Notes: generated from the sequence alone by a model not told the origin. Positions 27,612 to 36,703 are shown, counted from the first letter of the stretch. The stretch is DNA of 64,000 bases from Ruminococcaceae bacterium UBA1236 (GCA_002309055.1 DBWO01000051.1:41255-105254); one strand, 5' to 3'. Translations and numbers: made by a program.

Positions 27612-29135
27612 ATGAGCGAAAACAAAAGGATGAAAATAGGCCTTAACGTGTTTCAGCCGGATGTTTCGGGCAACAGACCCGGCTTTGCTCTCACAATAGG
27701 CAGCGGCGGGGTCGCGGACTATGCCGTATGTCATTTCGACCCTCAGAAAAAACCGTTTGATGAGGCGCTTTCCGATGCGAAAAACGTGGCGGAGGTTTTT
27801 GACTCTCTCGGTATGGAATTCGTCGCGAATTTCGAGTTTCAGAATTTCGGTTATGACTGCACCTCACCCGACGGCGTTGAATGGGCTCTTCACGAAGGCG
27901 GGCTTCACCGCCTGAATGTTCCCCGTGAATTCATAGAGGCGCTCGGCAGCAAAGGCAACCTCGCGGGCATTGAGTACGATGAATTTGAGCACTGCATCAT
28001 CAACCGCAACATTTCAATTGAGCTTGCCTCAAAAGGCAGAATCAAGGCTCCTGTCTTTGAACTTTGCAAAAATAACGATGTTTATGAGCAGGAAAAACTG
28101 CTTGAAACACAGCTTAAAGAATACGCGGGAAACCTGAAAGCAAACGGCGCTCCGAAGCTTTGCGGCGAGCACGTATTCCCCGTGCTGTTTCATCTTTTCG
28201 CGAGATGCGGAATCATCCCCAATTTCAAGTCACAGAAGGAATCCTGCTCAAATCTGCAGTTTGCGATAGCCGGCGGCGCCGCCCTGCAATACGGCACGCC
28301 TCTGTGGAACTGCGTTGACTCCTGGTACCGCCTTACTAATCCGGGCCATTCGCCCGAGGAGCTTTATTCAAACCTTGAATTCGCCTATTACGCGGGCGTT
28401 AACAGGGTTTATGCCGAGAGCTCCGCTCCGATGGTAAAAGACGATAAAATTACCCCCTACGGCGAAAAATACATTGAGTACTGCAAGGCGTACAGAGGCA
28501 AGGAACGCGACTACGATATCAGCGACTACACCCCCGAAATCTGCGTAATCAGGCAGGACGATTCTTTCTGGGGACAGGGCGACCCCTTCGTCTGGAAAAA
28601 GATGCTCTACGGCAACAAAAAGATCAAACCCGATAAAGACTCGAGAGAATATATAAGAGCAATCCGCACGGTAACGCACGGCAAATCCTTTAAAAACGGC
28701 CTTTCGTGGGACAGAGTCGGTTTGTCCTTCCTTACAAGGCACCGCTCATTCCTGCCGATGAATTCACTCGCGGTATTTGATGACAGAGCCGGTTATGAAG
28801 CGCTTAAAAGCGCGAAGCTCTTCTTCCTTTGCGGCAGAGTGATAAGCGATGAAACCGCCTCGGCAGTTAAAAAACTCGTGAGCGAAAACGGCGCCGTCGC
28901 AGTTACAACGGAAAAGCATCTGCCCGCCGAGCTGAAAACGAAAGCGAAGGGCGGTTATACGGAAATCCCCTGCGGTAAAGGCAGCTATATCTGCGTTAAG
29001 AATTTCTGCTCCTCAAAACTCAGAAAGCGCATCCTGCCCTTCCTCGGAGAAAAGGACAGAATACGCCTTAAATTCGGTGATAAGGTAATAAACCTTGAGA
29101 TATCGCCAAACGGTGAAACAATAAAGAAGGTATAA
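27612..29135 (+). CDS. Uncharacterised glycoside-hydrolase-like protein, probable TIM barrel
   Basis: A 507-residue cytosolic-looking product (no signal peptide) that I do not recognise as a named family. Alternating segments suggest a (beta/alpha)8 barrel followed by a C-terminal beta/Rossmann-like domain (AVFDDRAGYEALKSAKLFFLCG). Acidic residues in positions usual for retaining glycosidases are visible in GIEYDEFEH and NRVYAESSAPM, with aromatic SWYRLTNPGH and FWGQGDPF segments. AAGGAG lies seven bases before the ATG. It precedes, on the same strand but with its own terminator, the rhaA-rhaD pair, so a role in deoxysugar or plant-glycan breakdown is possible but unproven. Confidence 0.7.
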   Translation: MSENKRMKIGLNVFQPDVSGNRPGFALTIGSGGVADYAVCHFDPQKKPFDEALSDAKNVAEVFDSLGMEFVANFEFQNFGYDCTSPDGVEWALHEGGLHRLNVPREFIEALGSKGNLAGIEYDEFEHCIINRNISIELASKGRIKAPVFELCKNNDVYEQEKLLETQLKEYAGNLKANGAPKLCGEHVFPVLFHLFARCGIIPNFKSQKESCSNLQFAIAGGAALQYGTPLWNCVDSWYRLTNPGHSPEELYSNLEFAYYAGVNRVYAESSAPMVKDDKITPYGEKYIEYCKAYRGKERDYDISDYTPEICVIRQDDSFWGQGDPFVWKKMLYGNKKIKPDKDSREYIRAIRTVTHGKSFKNGLSWDRVGLSFLTRHRSFLPMNSLAVFDDRAGYEALKSAKLFFLCGRVISDETASAVKKLVSENGAVAVTTEKHLPAELKTKAKGGYTEIPCGKGSYICVKNFCSSKLRKRILPFLGEKDRIRLKFGDKVINLEISPNGETIKKV

Positions 29136-29138
29136 TCA

Positions 29139-29168
29139 AAGAGGCCCGGTAAAAACCGGGCCTCTTTT
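29139..29168. terminator. Bidirectional intrinsic terminator
   Basis: A 12-bp perfect stem (aagaggcccggt / accgggcctctt) with a 4-base A loop followed by TTTT on the plus strand and preceded by A residues. It lies between the glycosidase-like gene and the convergent secreted zinc-ribbon gene. Confidence 0.9.
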
Positions 29169-29186
29169 GTTATCGGATTATTAAGC

Positions 29187-30203
29187 TCAGAATATAAGAC
29201 CGGGGATGAATCTGAGCGCAGCACCTATAAACTCGATTACTGCGGTAGTCGCATCGGCCATTGCGGTGTAAATGGTTACGGTAACCTCGTTTGTTATACG
29301 CTGCTCATGGATATAGGCAAACTTGGTGAGGAAATCCCACATAACCGATTTGAAATCGCTCATACCGAGACCTGAGGTCTTGAAGCTTTCAAGCAAATCG
29401 TAGTTAATCTCGGTTACTTCTTCCTCATCTTCTGTATGAGTTTCGGTAGCAAATGTGAGATAGCTGAAGGGAAGGTCCTTGCCGTCGCCGTACTGACCGG
29501 CGGTGGGCCCGAAAATATCCTTGCACTTATTGACAAAGTTCATACCCGAGAAAGTGTCAAAATGAGCGCTGCCGAAGTCAACCATAAGGAAGCGGTAAAT
29601 CTTCAGATCGGAAGGAGCGGGGATATATGCGCCGCAGTGTGCGCACTTGCCCTTGTTTGAGTTGTAAATAGTGAAGAGGGAAATGCCGCCGTTCGCTTTG
29701 CCGCAGGCGGGGCAGTTAAACGCGTAGTAAGCGGAAATGGTTATGGATTCGCTGTCACGCCTGGGAAGAGTGATACCAACGTCATCAACCATCTCTTTTT
29801 CTTCCGCATCGGCAATAGTATATGCCTTACCCTCTATGATGTTATACATGCAGGAAGACTCGAGGCCGTAAACGAACTCGCCTTTTGTCATATTATCATT
29901 GTCCGCTCTGAGACTTTCATCTTTGTCGTAATCATAGGCGCCTTCGGGAAGCTCGGGATCGTTGCCCTCAGGATTGGTGGGATCCTCGGGATTTTCGGGA
30001 TCCGTGGTATCGGTGTTGCCGGTAGGATCCGTGTCGCCTGTAGTATCTGTGTCGCCGGTAGTATCTGTGTCACCTGTAGTGTCGGTGTCACCGGCTAAGG
30101 TTGTGCCTGTGTCGTCACCGTCGGTGCCGTCCGCGAAAGCTACCGCGCAAACGGTAAGAGTAAGCAGGAAAGCCATCAATAAGGCAATAAGTTTCTTTGA
30201 CAT
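29187..30203 (-). CDS. Exported zinc-ribbon protein with Asp-Thr repeat linker
   Basis: A 338-residue product with signal peptide MSKKLIALLMAFLLTLTVCAVAFA and a low-complexity linker of DTDTTG units, then Pro/Glu/Asn spacer. The folded part contains a two-knuckle zinc ribbon (CPACGKANGG ... CAHCGAYIP, about residues 180-207). It ends in a hydrophobic tail (AVIEFIGAALRFIPGLIF). ATG 30203 has GGAGG nine bases upstream; the longer open frame passes through the promoter. Function unknown; a zinc ribbon on an exported protein is uncommon and the tail may reattach it to the membrane. Confidence 0.75.
   Translation of the reverse strand: MSKKLIALLMAFLLTLTVCAVAFADGTDGDDTGTTLAGDTDTTGDTDTTGDTDTTGDTDPTGNTDTTDPENPEDPTNPEGNDPELPEGAYDYDKDESLRADNDNMTKGEFVYGLESSCMYNIIEGKAYTIADAEEKEMVDDVGITLPRRDSESITISAYYAFNCPACGKANGGISLFTIYNSNKGKCAHCGAYIPAPSDLKIYRFLMVDFGSAHFDTFSGMNFVNKCKDIFGPTAGQYGDGKDLPFSYLTFATETHTEDEEEVTEINYDLLESFKTSGLGMSDFKSVMWDFLTKFAYIHEQRITNEVTVTIYTAMADATTAVIEFIGAALRFIPGLIF
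30006..30099 (-). repeat. 18-bp tandem repeats coding DTDTTG
   Basis: Five imperfect 18-bp units within the secreted protein gene code GDTDTTGDTDTTG and the variants GDTDPT and GNTDTT. They form the acidic flexible linker just after the signal peptide. Confidence 0.85.
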
Positions 30204-30279
30204 TTCTGAAGCCTCCGTAATAGTTTTTTCGCCGTAAAGCGCACAAATGGCACACTGACGGCAATATATATACGGATAT

Positions 30280-30308
30280 AATATATAATATATTTGATAA
30301 ATTGTCAA
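30280..30308 (-). promoter_or_regulatory. Sigma-A promoter of the secreted zinc-ribbon gene
   Basis: Minus strand -35 TTGACA (30303-30308), 17-bp spacer, -10 TATATT (30280-30285). The divergent side toward rhaA is A/T-rich (TTGCTT at 30383 and TAATAA-like boxes) but no clear consensus promoter or catabolite (cre) site was recognised there. Confidence 0.7.
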
Positions 30309-30437
30309 TGATTTACGGCAAATTTTCTGTAATAATGCACTATATTGCCCGCCTGAAATTATTTTTCCCGTTTTCTCTTGCTTTTTCTTTAAAAAAGTGT
30401 TTAATAATAATGTAATCACGATTAAGAGGTGAAAACT

Positions 30438-31673
30438 ATGTCAAGATACGAGGAAGCAAAAAAGATTTACGCCGCTCTCGGCACAGACGCCGGCAAAGCG
30501 ATTGAGAAGCTCAGCGATGTTACAATATCCGTGCACTGCTGGCAGGGCGACGATGTAACGGGCTTTGACAGCGGCGAGGCGCTCTCAGGCGGCATTCAGA
30601 CTACAGGCAACTACCCCGGCAGGGCAAGGACTCCCGAAGAGCTTATGGCCGATATTGATAAGACCTTTTCGCTGATTCCCGGCAAAAAGAAGCTCAATCT
30701 GCACGCCTGCTACGCGATTTTTGACGGTGAAAACCCCGGCAGAGATAAAATCAGGCCCGAGCATTTTGCGAAATGGGTGCAGTTCGCTAAAGAGAGAAAT
30801 ATGGGTATCGACTTTAACCCCACATTTTTCTCACACCCGATGGTAAAGGATAACCTCACCCTCTCCTCCCCCGATGAAGAGGTAAGAAAATATTGGGTTG
30901 AGCACGGCAAAGCGTGCATAAGAATCTCGGAATATTTCGCGCGCGAGACGGGCGTCCCCTGCGTTATGAATATCTGGATTCCCGACGGATACAAAGACAT
31001 ACCCGCGGACCGTATCGGCCCCCGCGCCAGATTCAAGAAGTCGCTTGACGAAATTCTCGGCATTGACTATGATAAATCGCTCGTCTATGTAACGCTCGAA
31101 AGCAAAGTTTTCGGCATAGGGCTTGAAAGCTACACCGTGGGCAGCGCTGAATTCTGCCTGAGCTACTCAACCAAAAACGGCATCACTCCTCTTATGGATA
31201 ACGGTCACTATCATCCTACGGAGATGGTGAGCGACAAGATATCCTCACTGCTTCTCTTCAATGACAAAATCGCTCTTCACGTCACCCGCCCCGTCAGGTG
31301 GGACAGCGACCACGTGGTGCTCTTTGACGATGAAACAAAAGAAATTGCGAAAGAGATAGTCAGAAATGACGCTCTTGACAGAGTGTTTATCGCTACAGAC
31401 TATTTTGACGCGAGCATAAACAGGATTTCCGCCTGGGTAACGGGCGTAAGAAGCGTGCAGAAAGCTCTGCTTTACGCTCTGCTCGAGCCCTCAAGCCTTA
31501 AAGAGCTTCAGAACGATGCGGATTTCACCTCTCTTATGGTGAAGCAGGAGGAGCTCAAAACTGCCCCCTTCGGCGATGTGTGGGAGGAATTCCTCAGAGT
31601 AAGCGGCACACCGGCGGATTATCTCACCGAGATTAAAAAATATGAAAACGAAGTGATGGTGAAAAGAGCATGA
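30438..31673 (+). CDS. rhaA: L-rhamnose isomerase
   Basis: Converts L-rhamnose to L-rhamnulose (Mn2+). The 411 residues match RhaA throughout: VTISVHCWQGDDVTGFD, GIQTTGNYPGRARTPEEL, LNLHACYAIFDGE, IDFNPTFFSHPMVKD, MDNGHYHPTEMVSDKISS (metal ligands) and LHVTRPVRWDSDHVV. ATG 30438 is preferred over an upstream GTG because GAGGTG lies right before it. It overlaps rhaD by 4 bp (ATGA). Cytosolic first step of rhamnose breakdown. Confidence 0.97.
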   Translation: MSRYEEAKKIYAALGTDAGKAIEKLSDVTISVHCWQGDDVTGFDSGEALSGGIQTTGNYPGRARTPEELMADIDKTFSLIPGKKKLNLHACYAIFDGENPGRDKIRPEHFAKWVQFAKERNMGIDFNPTFFSHPMVKDNLTLSSPDEEVRKYWVEHGKACIRISEYFARETGVPCVMNIWIPDGYKDIPADRIGPRARFKKSLDEILGIDYDKSLVYVTLESKVFGIGLESYTVGSAEFCLSYSTKNGITPLMDNGHYHPTEMVSDKISSLLLFNDKIALHVTRPVRWDSDHVVLFDDETKEIAKEIVRNDALDRVFIATDYFDASINRISAWVTGVRSVQKALLYALLEPSSLKELQNDADFTSLMVKQEELKTAPFGDVWEEFLRVSGTPADYLTEIKKYENEVMVKRA

Positions 31674-32482
31674 AAAACATATTCGACGCGCCCTTCCTCA
31701 AGGAAATGACGGATATCACAAGCCTTATGTACCGCCTCGGGTGGGACGAGAGAAACGGCGGCAACATCAGCTATATGCTTGATGAAAACACGGTCAGGGA
31801 ATACCTTGACACCGAAAACGTGATAAGAGAAATACCCACGGGCTTTGACGCAAGCGAGCTCACCGGCAAAATCTTCATCGTGACGGGCACCGGCAAATAT
31901 TTCAAAAACGTCAAGGACGACCCCGAGAACAACCTCGGCATAATCCGCATAGCGAAGGACGGCACAACAGCCGAGCTTCTCTGGGGCTACAGCGACGGCG
32001 GCAGATTCACAAGCGAGCTGCCCGCCCACCTTATGAGCCACATTCAGCGCCTGCGCGTTAACCCGGAAAACAGAATCATAATGCACTGCCACCCCGACTA
32101 CACCCTCGCCATGACACAGGTGCACGAGGCGGACGAAAAGAAATTCACAAGGACCCTCTGGGGTCAGATGACGGAAAGCATAGTTGTTTTCCCCGACGGA
32201 ATAGGCGTGCTCCCCTGGATGGTATGCGGCACAAACGAGATAGGCATAGCTACAGCGGAAAAGATGAAGCAGTACCGCCTTGTTATCTGGACTCTGCACG
32301 GCATTTACGGCGCGGGCAAGGATATGGACGAGACCTTCGGCCTTATCGAAACGGTCGAGAAAGCCGCGAAGCAGTATATTCTCACGGCAAATCTTCCCAA
32401 GGCGAGCGCGATAACGGACGATAACCTCCGCGCTCTCGCGGCTGCGTTTAAACTTGACTACAGAAAAGATTTTCTTGATTAA
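31670..32482 (+). CDS. rhaD: Rhamnulose-1-phosphate aldolase
   Basis: Class II zinc aldolase splitting rhamnulose-1-P into DHAP and L-lactaldehyde. The 270 residues show WDERNGGNISYML, IFIVTGTGKYFKNV, the zinc-ligand segment IIMHCHPDYTLAMTQ, the distal ligand in LVIWTLHGIYGAGKDMDE. It is translationally coupled to rhaA. No rhamnulokinase (rhaB), transporter or regulator is in the window, so the pathway must be completed elsewhere. Confidence 0.96.
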   Translation: MKNIFDAPFLKEMTDITSLMYRLGWDERNGGNISYMLDENTVREYLDTENVIREIPTGFDASELTGKIFIVTGTGKYFKNVKDDPENNLGIIRIAKDGTTAELLWGYSDGGRFTSELPAHLMSHIQRLRVNPENRIIMHCHPDYTLAMTQVHEADEKKFTRTLWGQMTESIVVFPDGIGVLPWMVCGTNEIGIATAEKMKQYRLVIWTLHGIYGAGKDMDETFGLIETVEKAAKQYILTANLPKASAITDDNLRALAAAFKLDYRKDFLD

Positions 32483-32496
32483 AGCATAAAAATCAC

Positions 32497-32530
32497 CCCG
32501 GCCGGAATTATATTTCCGGCCGGGATTTTT
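32497..32530 (+). terminator. Intrinsic terminator after rhaD
   Basis: A 10-bp GC-rich stem cccggccgga / tccggccggg, 8-base loop, then ATTTTTG. It separates the rha pair from the convergent lipoprotein gene. Confidence 0.9.
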
Positions 32531-32543
32531 GTTCCGGGATGTT

Positions 32544-33209
32544 TTATTCAATTATAAATTCGGCGAAAAAAGTTTTGGAAATGCCTTTTGTTTTCTTTTC
32601 GCTTATTTCCTTATAAATCCTGTATCTGCCCGGCGCAAGCACGCCGTAGATATTTGAGTAGTCAATCTCTTTTGTATAAGCATCATTTTCGGATATAATG
32701 TAAGCAATCATAATCCACTGAGGGGTGCCGTTTATGTAATCGCACTCAATCCACGCGCCGTTATCATATCTTTTTATAACATATTTCTCGCCGGTCATCA
32801 GTTCACCGTAAGGCTCGCCGTGCCCCGGCAGCCTCCTTATGACAAGCTTTCCTTTACCGGCGCCCGTCGGCTCAAAGGACATAGCTATGCCCCATTCGCC
32901 GTATTCGTTTTCAGACTTCTGACTGACGGTTGCGGTTTCGGACTCCGTCTTTTCCTGCGAAGTTGTTTCCGTCTGCGAAGCCGGCTCCGTTTCAGCCGCG
33001 TCCGTTTCGCTTTCATCTCCGGTAAGCGGCTCTGTTTCCGTGATTTCCGTCTGCGCGGTTTCTGTTTCGCCCTCTGTTACGGCGGCAGAGGTCTCATCGT
33101 CACCCGAAGCCGCTTTTTCGCCCGCGGTTTCTTTCGCGCCGCAGGAAGCAAGGCCGCAGATTAAAGCTGTGCACAGAATAACAATCAGATATTTTTTAAG
33201 CATTTTCAT
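32544..33209 (-). CDS. Exported lipoprotein with Ser/Thr/Glu linker and Ig-like C-terminal domain
   Basis: A 221-residue product: signal MKMLKKYLIVILCTALICGL and lipobox ASC, then a long Thr/Glu/Ser spacer (about 27-105), then a small beta domain of about 110 residues. Its YGVLAPGRYRIYKEI and final AEFIIE strand resemble the bacterial Ig-like (Big_14-type) fold seen in Clostridia lipoproteins. GGGAGA lies eight bases before the ATG. Monocistronic; function unknown. Confidence 0.75.
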   Translation of the reverse strand: MKMLKKYLIVILCTALICGLASCGAKETAGEKAASGDDETSAAVTEGETETAQTEITETEPLTGDESETDAAETEPASQTETTSQEKTESETATVSQKSENEYGEWGIAMSFEPTGAGKGKLVIRRLPGHGEPYGELMTGEKYVIKRYDNGAWIECDYINGTPQWIMIAYIISENDAYTKEIDYSNIYGVLAPGRYRIYKEISEKKTKGISKTFFAEFIIE

Positions 33210-33304
33210 TTCGGAAATCTCCCATAGCGTATTTCAAAGCCCTCTGTTTATTATACGATAAAAGCGCAAAAAACCTCACGGTTATCCGGAGATAAAAACC
33301 AAAC

Positions 33305-33334
33305 ATCCCCGACCTTGATGAAAAAGTCGGGGAT
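33305..33334 (-). terminator. Hairpin terminator after the GH3/hydrolase operon
   Basis: A 9-bp perfect stem atccccgac / gtcggggat with a 12-base loop, 8 bp past the stop of the last hydrolase gene. The U tract on the minus strand is weak (TGTTTGGTTTTT). Confidence 0.7.
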
Positions 33335-33341
33335 AATTATG

Positions 33342-34955
33342 TTACACTCTGGCTCTCGGAATGAGTAATTTTGTTATGAATGTAATTGCCTTGAATACCG
33401 GGAAAAACAGGCGTTTGATCTTACGCATAAAATCATTTTTTAACTGTTCGTTTATAATATCCATCCTGTTTTTAAGCTCACCGGCGTCATAAGGCACAAT
33501 CTCTCTTGTTTCTTCATTGAAGAACATATACTGAGGGTAAGCCGGGTCGTTTTTTACCGTCAGCCCCGGGGTGTTAATTATATGCTCAATAAACGCGTTT
33601 GCCTCCTCAGGAAAATCGCCGTGAGCAAGGTTTTTGACAAACCAGGTTGTTTTAGGGAAGAGACAGGCGGAGGCGTCAATGCAGATGTCCGGGCTTATGT
33701 ATCCCGCTTTACCGCTTTTGACGGCTTCTCTTAAATAATCATCATCAAACGTTTCGCCGACTTTCGCGGTCTTGGCGCCGAAAGAAGCGCAATTAACTCT
33801 GCATATATTGTCTGAGGGCTCATCCGACCTTCTGCTCACGGGATAAGCCTGGCGGCCGTATTTGGTGATGTTTGTCACCCTTACGCCGTTTTCGCTTGCG
33901 TCCAGCAGAATTTCATCCGCCCTGTTCATTATATTATAGTGATAGTTGTCAATTTTTTCGATGAGGCCGGCGTATTCATCCTCAACGCCGCCGAAAACCA
34001 GTTTTTTGGCCTGCTCGTAATATTTATCCTCGCACATCGCCCACATGCCGGGAAATGAGCCGTAGGAAGCTCTGAGAGACTCGGGGGTAATCCTCCCCGC
34101 AATCTGCTCATATACATTGTTGACAGCCCAGCATACAATGTCAAGGCCGTAAACATCGCCGGCTATTTTAAGCAGCTTATCAAGAGATTCATCCGTAAAG
34201 GTGTAATCCTCGGTAATTGCGAAGTTTATGCCGAGGTCGCTTTCGTATGCCATTCTTTCAAGCGAGTCTGCATCCACACGAAGGTTTCCGCTGAATGCTT
34301 CGCCGACAATATCCGCGCCTTTTGCCGCGGAGGCAAAGAAGCAGAGCTGTTTCATCCTTTCGTCTTTGAACGTTTCATAATAAGCAAGCGCGAGGCAGGC
34401 GCCCTCGCATCTGCCGCATACGGCATATTCGCTGCTGCCCGTCACTCTGAGCACCGTTTCGACATACTCGCGCAGCCTGTCCATATTATCCAGCGGATCA
34501 AGGCGCCAGTCATAGTCGTAATAAAACGTTTCAAGCCCGGTGTAGTTATACATCCTGTCACGCACAACATTATCATCAAAGCCGAAACCCGAATATGAGC
34601 CGTTTTCAGGCAAACCGTCGGGGCCGAGCACAAGGTCCTTATAAGTTTCGGTCATAAACTCTATGACGGCATCACAGAAATCGGACCAGTCCTGCGTGGC
34701 AACCGACTTTAAAAACATATCTTTGTTGTCGGTAAAAAACTTTATGACGGAATCGGTTTGAAGAACATCGTCAACTCTTCTCGGCGAACCGTCTTCATCA
34801 AGGACATATATGCCCGATGACATACCGCGCACATAGATAACGGGTATCGGTTCCGCCGCTCCGGCCGCACTCTTTGCCGCGCCTGCCGCGAAAGCGGAAA
34901 CAGTCAGCACGGCGCAAAGAAGCAGAGACAAAATTCTTTTGGAAAATATCTTCAT
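33342..34955 (-). CDS. Exported LCAT-like alpha/beta hydrolase with Cys nucleophile (copy 1)
   Basis: A 537-residue product with signal peptide (MKIFSKRILSLLLCAVLTVS...), then an alpha/beta-hydrolase fold resembling lecithin:cholesterol acyltransferase: oxyanion-hole strand IPVIYVRGMSSG (37-48), FYYDYDWRLDP (144-154), the nucleophile elbow CGRCEGACLAL with Cys 183 where Ser is usual, and a late acid/base region SPDICIDAS ... NLAHGDFPE (His 445). It ends in a cationic-hydrophobic tail LLIPRARV. ATG 34955 has AAGGGAG upstream. It is a tandem paralogue of the next upstream gene and last in the GH3 operon. Substrate unknown; acyltransferase, thioesterase or esterase are all possible. Confidence 0.75.
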   Translation of the reverse strand: MKIFSKRILSLLLCAVLTVSAFAAGAAKSAAGAAEPIPVIYVRGMSSGIYVLDEDGSPRRVDDVLQTDSVIKFFTDNKDMFLKSVATQDWSDFCDAVIEFMTETYKDLVLGPDGLPENGSYSGFGFDDNVVRDRMYNYTGLETFYYDYDWRLDPLDNMDRLREYVETVLRVTGSSEYAVCGRCEGACLALAYYETFKDERMKQLCFFASAAKGADIVGEAFSGNLRVDADSLERMAYESDLGINFAITEDYTFTDESLDKLLKIAGDVYGLDIVCWAVNNVYEQIAGRITPESLRASYGSFPGMWAMCEDKYYEQAKKLVFGGVEDEYAGLIEKIDNYHYNIMNRADEILLDASENGVRVTNITKYGRQAYPVSRRSDEPSDNICRVNCASFGAKTAKVGETFDDDYLREAVKSGKAGYISPDICIDASACLFPKTTWFVKNLAHGDFPEEANAFIEHIINTPGLTVKNDPAYPQYMFFNEETREIVPYDAGELKNRMDIINEQLKNDFMRKIKRLFFPVFKAITFITKLLIPRARV

Positions 34956-35000
34956 AATAACTCCCTTTGAGTGATATGCCGGGAGCACGGAAAAACAAGG

Positions 35001-36644
35001 TTACGCTCTTGCCCTCGGCAAAATCAACTTGAATAAAAACATTGATGCTTTGAAAAGAAACCCGAACCAGGGTTTGATTTTTCTGATGAAACTGCCGGCG
35101 ATTGTCTCGTTGTATTCATCAAGCCGGCTTGTGTGGATATCGGGTGAATAGGGGTCGATGGTGCCGTTTACAACTTCCTGGCCGTACTCGTCTATACCGG
35201 GACCGGGGGTATAAAAAGAGTACTGCGGATACATCGGGTCGGAGTTAACGGTCATACCGTCGCACAGGGTAACGTGATAAACGAATGCGTCGGCGACCAT
35301 CGGAAAATCATTGTGATGAAGGTCTTTTATGAACCAGGTTGTTTCGGGGAACATACAGGTGGACACGTCTATGCAGATATCGGGGCTTATGTATTCCGCT
35401 TTACCTTTGGCAATCGCGTTTCTGATATATTCATCGCTGAAGGTTTCGCCGACCTCGGCGGCGGTCGCTCCGAGAGAGGCGTTTGCAACCTTGCACACGC
35501 CGTCGGAAAGTGTGTCCGCGTCTTTTTCAACGGGAATAGACTGTTTGCCGTACTTAACAACATTGACTATTCTTACGCCGTCTTCGCTCGCTTCTGTTAT
35601 GATTTCGTCGGCGCGGTTCATGATGTTGTAATGGTAATTGTCAATCTTCTTTATGAAGCCTGCGTATTCATCCTCAACGCCGCCGAAAACGAGCTGCTTG
35701 GCCTGCTCGTAATACTGATCCTCAACCATTGCCCAGAAACCGGGGAAAGAGCCGTAGGAAGCCCTGAGAGCGCCGGGGGTGATGCTGTCATAAATCTGCT
35801 GATAAACGTTATTTACCGCCCAGCAGACAAGATCAAGACCGTAAACATCGCTTGCGACCTTGAGAATCTTTATTATTGTTTCGTCGTTGATTTCGATTAC
35901 ATCGCCTACATTAAGGTTAACACCGAGCTCGGTGTCATAGATAAATCTCTCAACCGCGTCGGGGTCAACGTAAAGATTGCCGCTGAACGCCTCGCCGATG
36001 GGATAGGCGCCCTTGAGACCGGAGGCATAGAAAACAAGATCGGTCATTCTCTCATCGTGATAGGTCTCATAGTAAGTGAGAGCGAGGGCAGAGCCTTCGC
36101 ACCTGCCGCAGAGCGAGAATGTTTCGCTGCCGGTCATCTCAAGGACAAGGTCAATATAGTCCCTGAGGGCCTGCATATTCTCGGTGGGGTCAAGGCGCCA
36201 GTCATAATGAAAGTTGAACTGATCGAGGGTTTTTCCTCTCTGCATTCTGCCGTAAACAAAATCGGGATTCTGAAGGCGGGCTGTTCTTGTTTCATAGACA
36301 GGCTCGCCGTTTCCGTCAAGCCTGAGATACTTGAAGCTCTCCTCCATAAACTCAATTACGATTTTGCAGAAATCGGACCAGTCCTGAGTAACAAACGCCT
36401 TCATAAAGACATCTGTATTATCCTGAAACAGCTTCATAAGCTCATCGGTCTTGATGGACGCACTTATCTCGTCATCATCAATCTCAACATTCATAAGCGC
36501 GAGATGCGTATTGTAGCCGAGAATATATATGACCGGCTGGTCTCTTTCCGCCGTTTCGGCAGTGCCTGTGATATTGACTGCCGCCGGAAGCGCAATCAAA
36601 AGCGCGGCGCTGAGAATAAGCGAGAGCACTCTTTTTAAAATCAT
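35001..36644 (-). CDS. Exported LCAT-like alpha/beta hydrolase with Cys nucleophile (copy 2)
   Basis: Paralogue of the downstream gene, 547 residues, with signal MILKRVLSLILSAALLIALP. The same marks in order: QPVIYILGYNTH, FNFHYDWRLDP, CGRCEGSALAL (Cys 182), LVFGGVEDEYAGFIKKIDNYHYN nearly identical to copy 1, SPDICIDVSTC and DLHHNDFPM (His). It has an extra loop near the C-terminus (PGPGIDEYGQEVVNGTIDPY) and ends KLILPRARA. ATG 36644 is preferred over one at 36650 because GGAG directly abuts the latter. It is 60 bp after GH3. Conserved Cys in both copies argues the substitution is functional. Confidence 0.75.
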   Translation of the reverse strand: MILKRVLSLILSAALLIALPAAVNITGTAETAERDQPVIYILGYNTHLALMNVEIDDDEISASIKTDELMKLFQDNTDVFMKAFVTQDWSDFCKIVIEFMEESFKYLRLDGNGEPVYETRTARLQNPDFVYGRMQRGKTLDQFNFHYDWRLDPTENMQALRDYIDLVLEMTGSETFSLCGRCEGSALALTYYETYHDERMTDLVFYASGLKGAYPIGEAFSGNLYVDPDAVERFIYDTELGVNLNVGDVIEINDETIIKILKVASDVYGLDLVCWAVNNVYQQIYDSITPGALRASYGSFPGFWAMVEDQYYEQAKQLVFGGVEDEYAGFIKKIDNYHYNIMNRADEIITEASEDGVRIVNVVKYGKQSIPVEKDADTLSDGVCKVANASLGATAAEVGETFSDEYIRNAIAKGKAEYISPDICIDVSTCMFPETTWFIKDLHHNDFPMVADAFVYHVTLCDGMTVNSDPMYPQYSFYTPGPGIDEYGQEVVNGTIDPYSPDIHTSRLDEYNETIAGSFIRKIKPWFGFLFKASMFLFKLILPRARA

Positions 36645-36703
36645 TTTCATCTCCGTTATCCTTTGTTTTTTTCTCTTTTCCCTAAGCCTTAAAAAGCCAA
36701 AGC

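Noticed and set aside
31619..32551. Minus-strand open frame of 310 codons opposite rhaD
   Set aside because: Shadow of rhaD, whose family motifs are clear; no ribosome site and odd composition.
35274..36638. Long plus-strand open frame of about 454 codons opposite the second LCAT-like gene
   Set aside because: It is the exact antisense of a well-supported exported hydrolase with signal peptide, paralogue and ribosome site; its own translation has no family likeness or start signal.
33342..36644. Tandem hydrolase genes as one gene split by a frameshift
   Set aside because: Each has its own signal peptide, ribosome site and complete set of catalytic motifs, so they are true paralogues.
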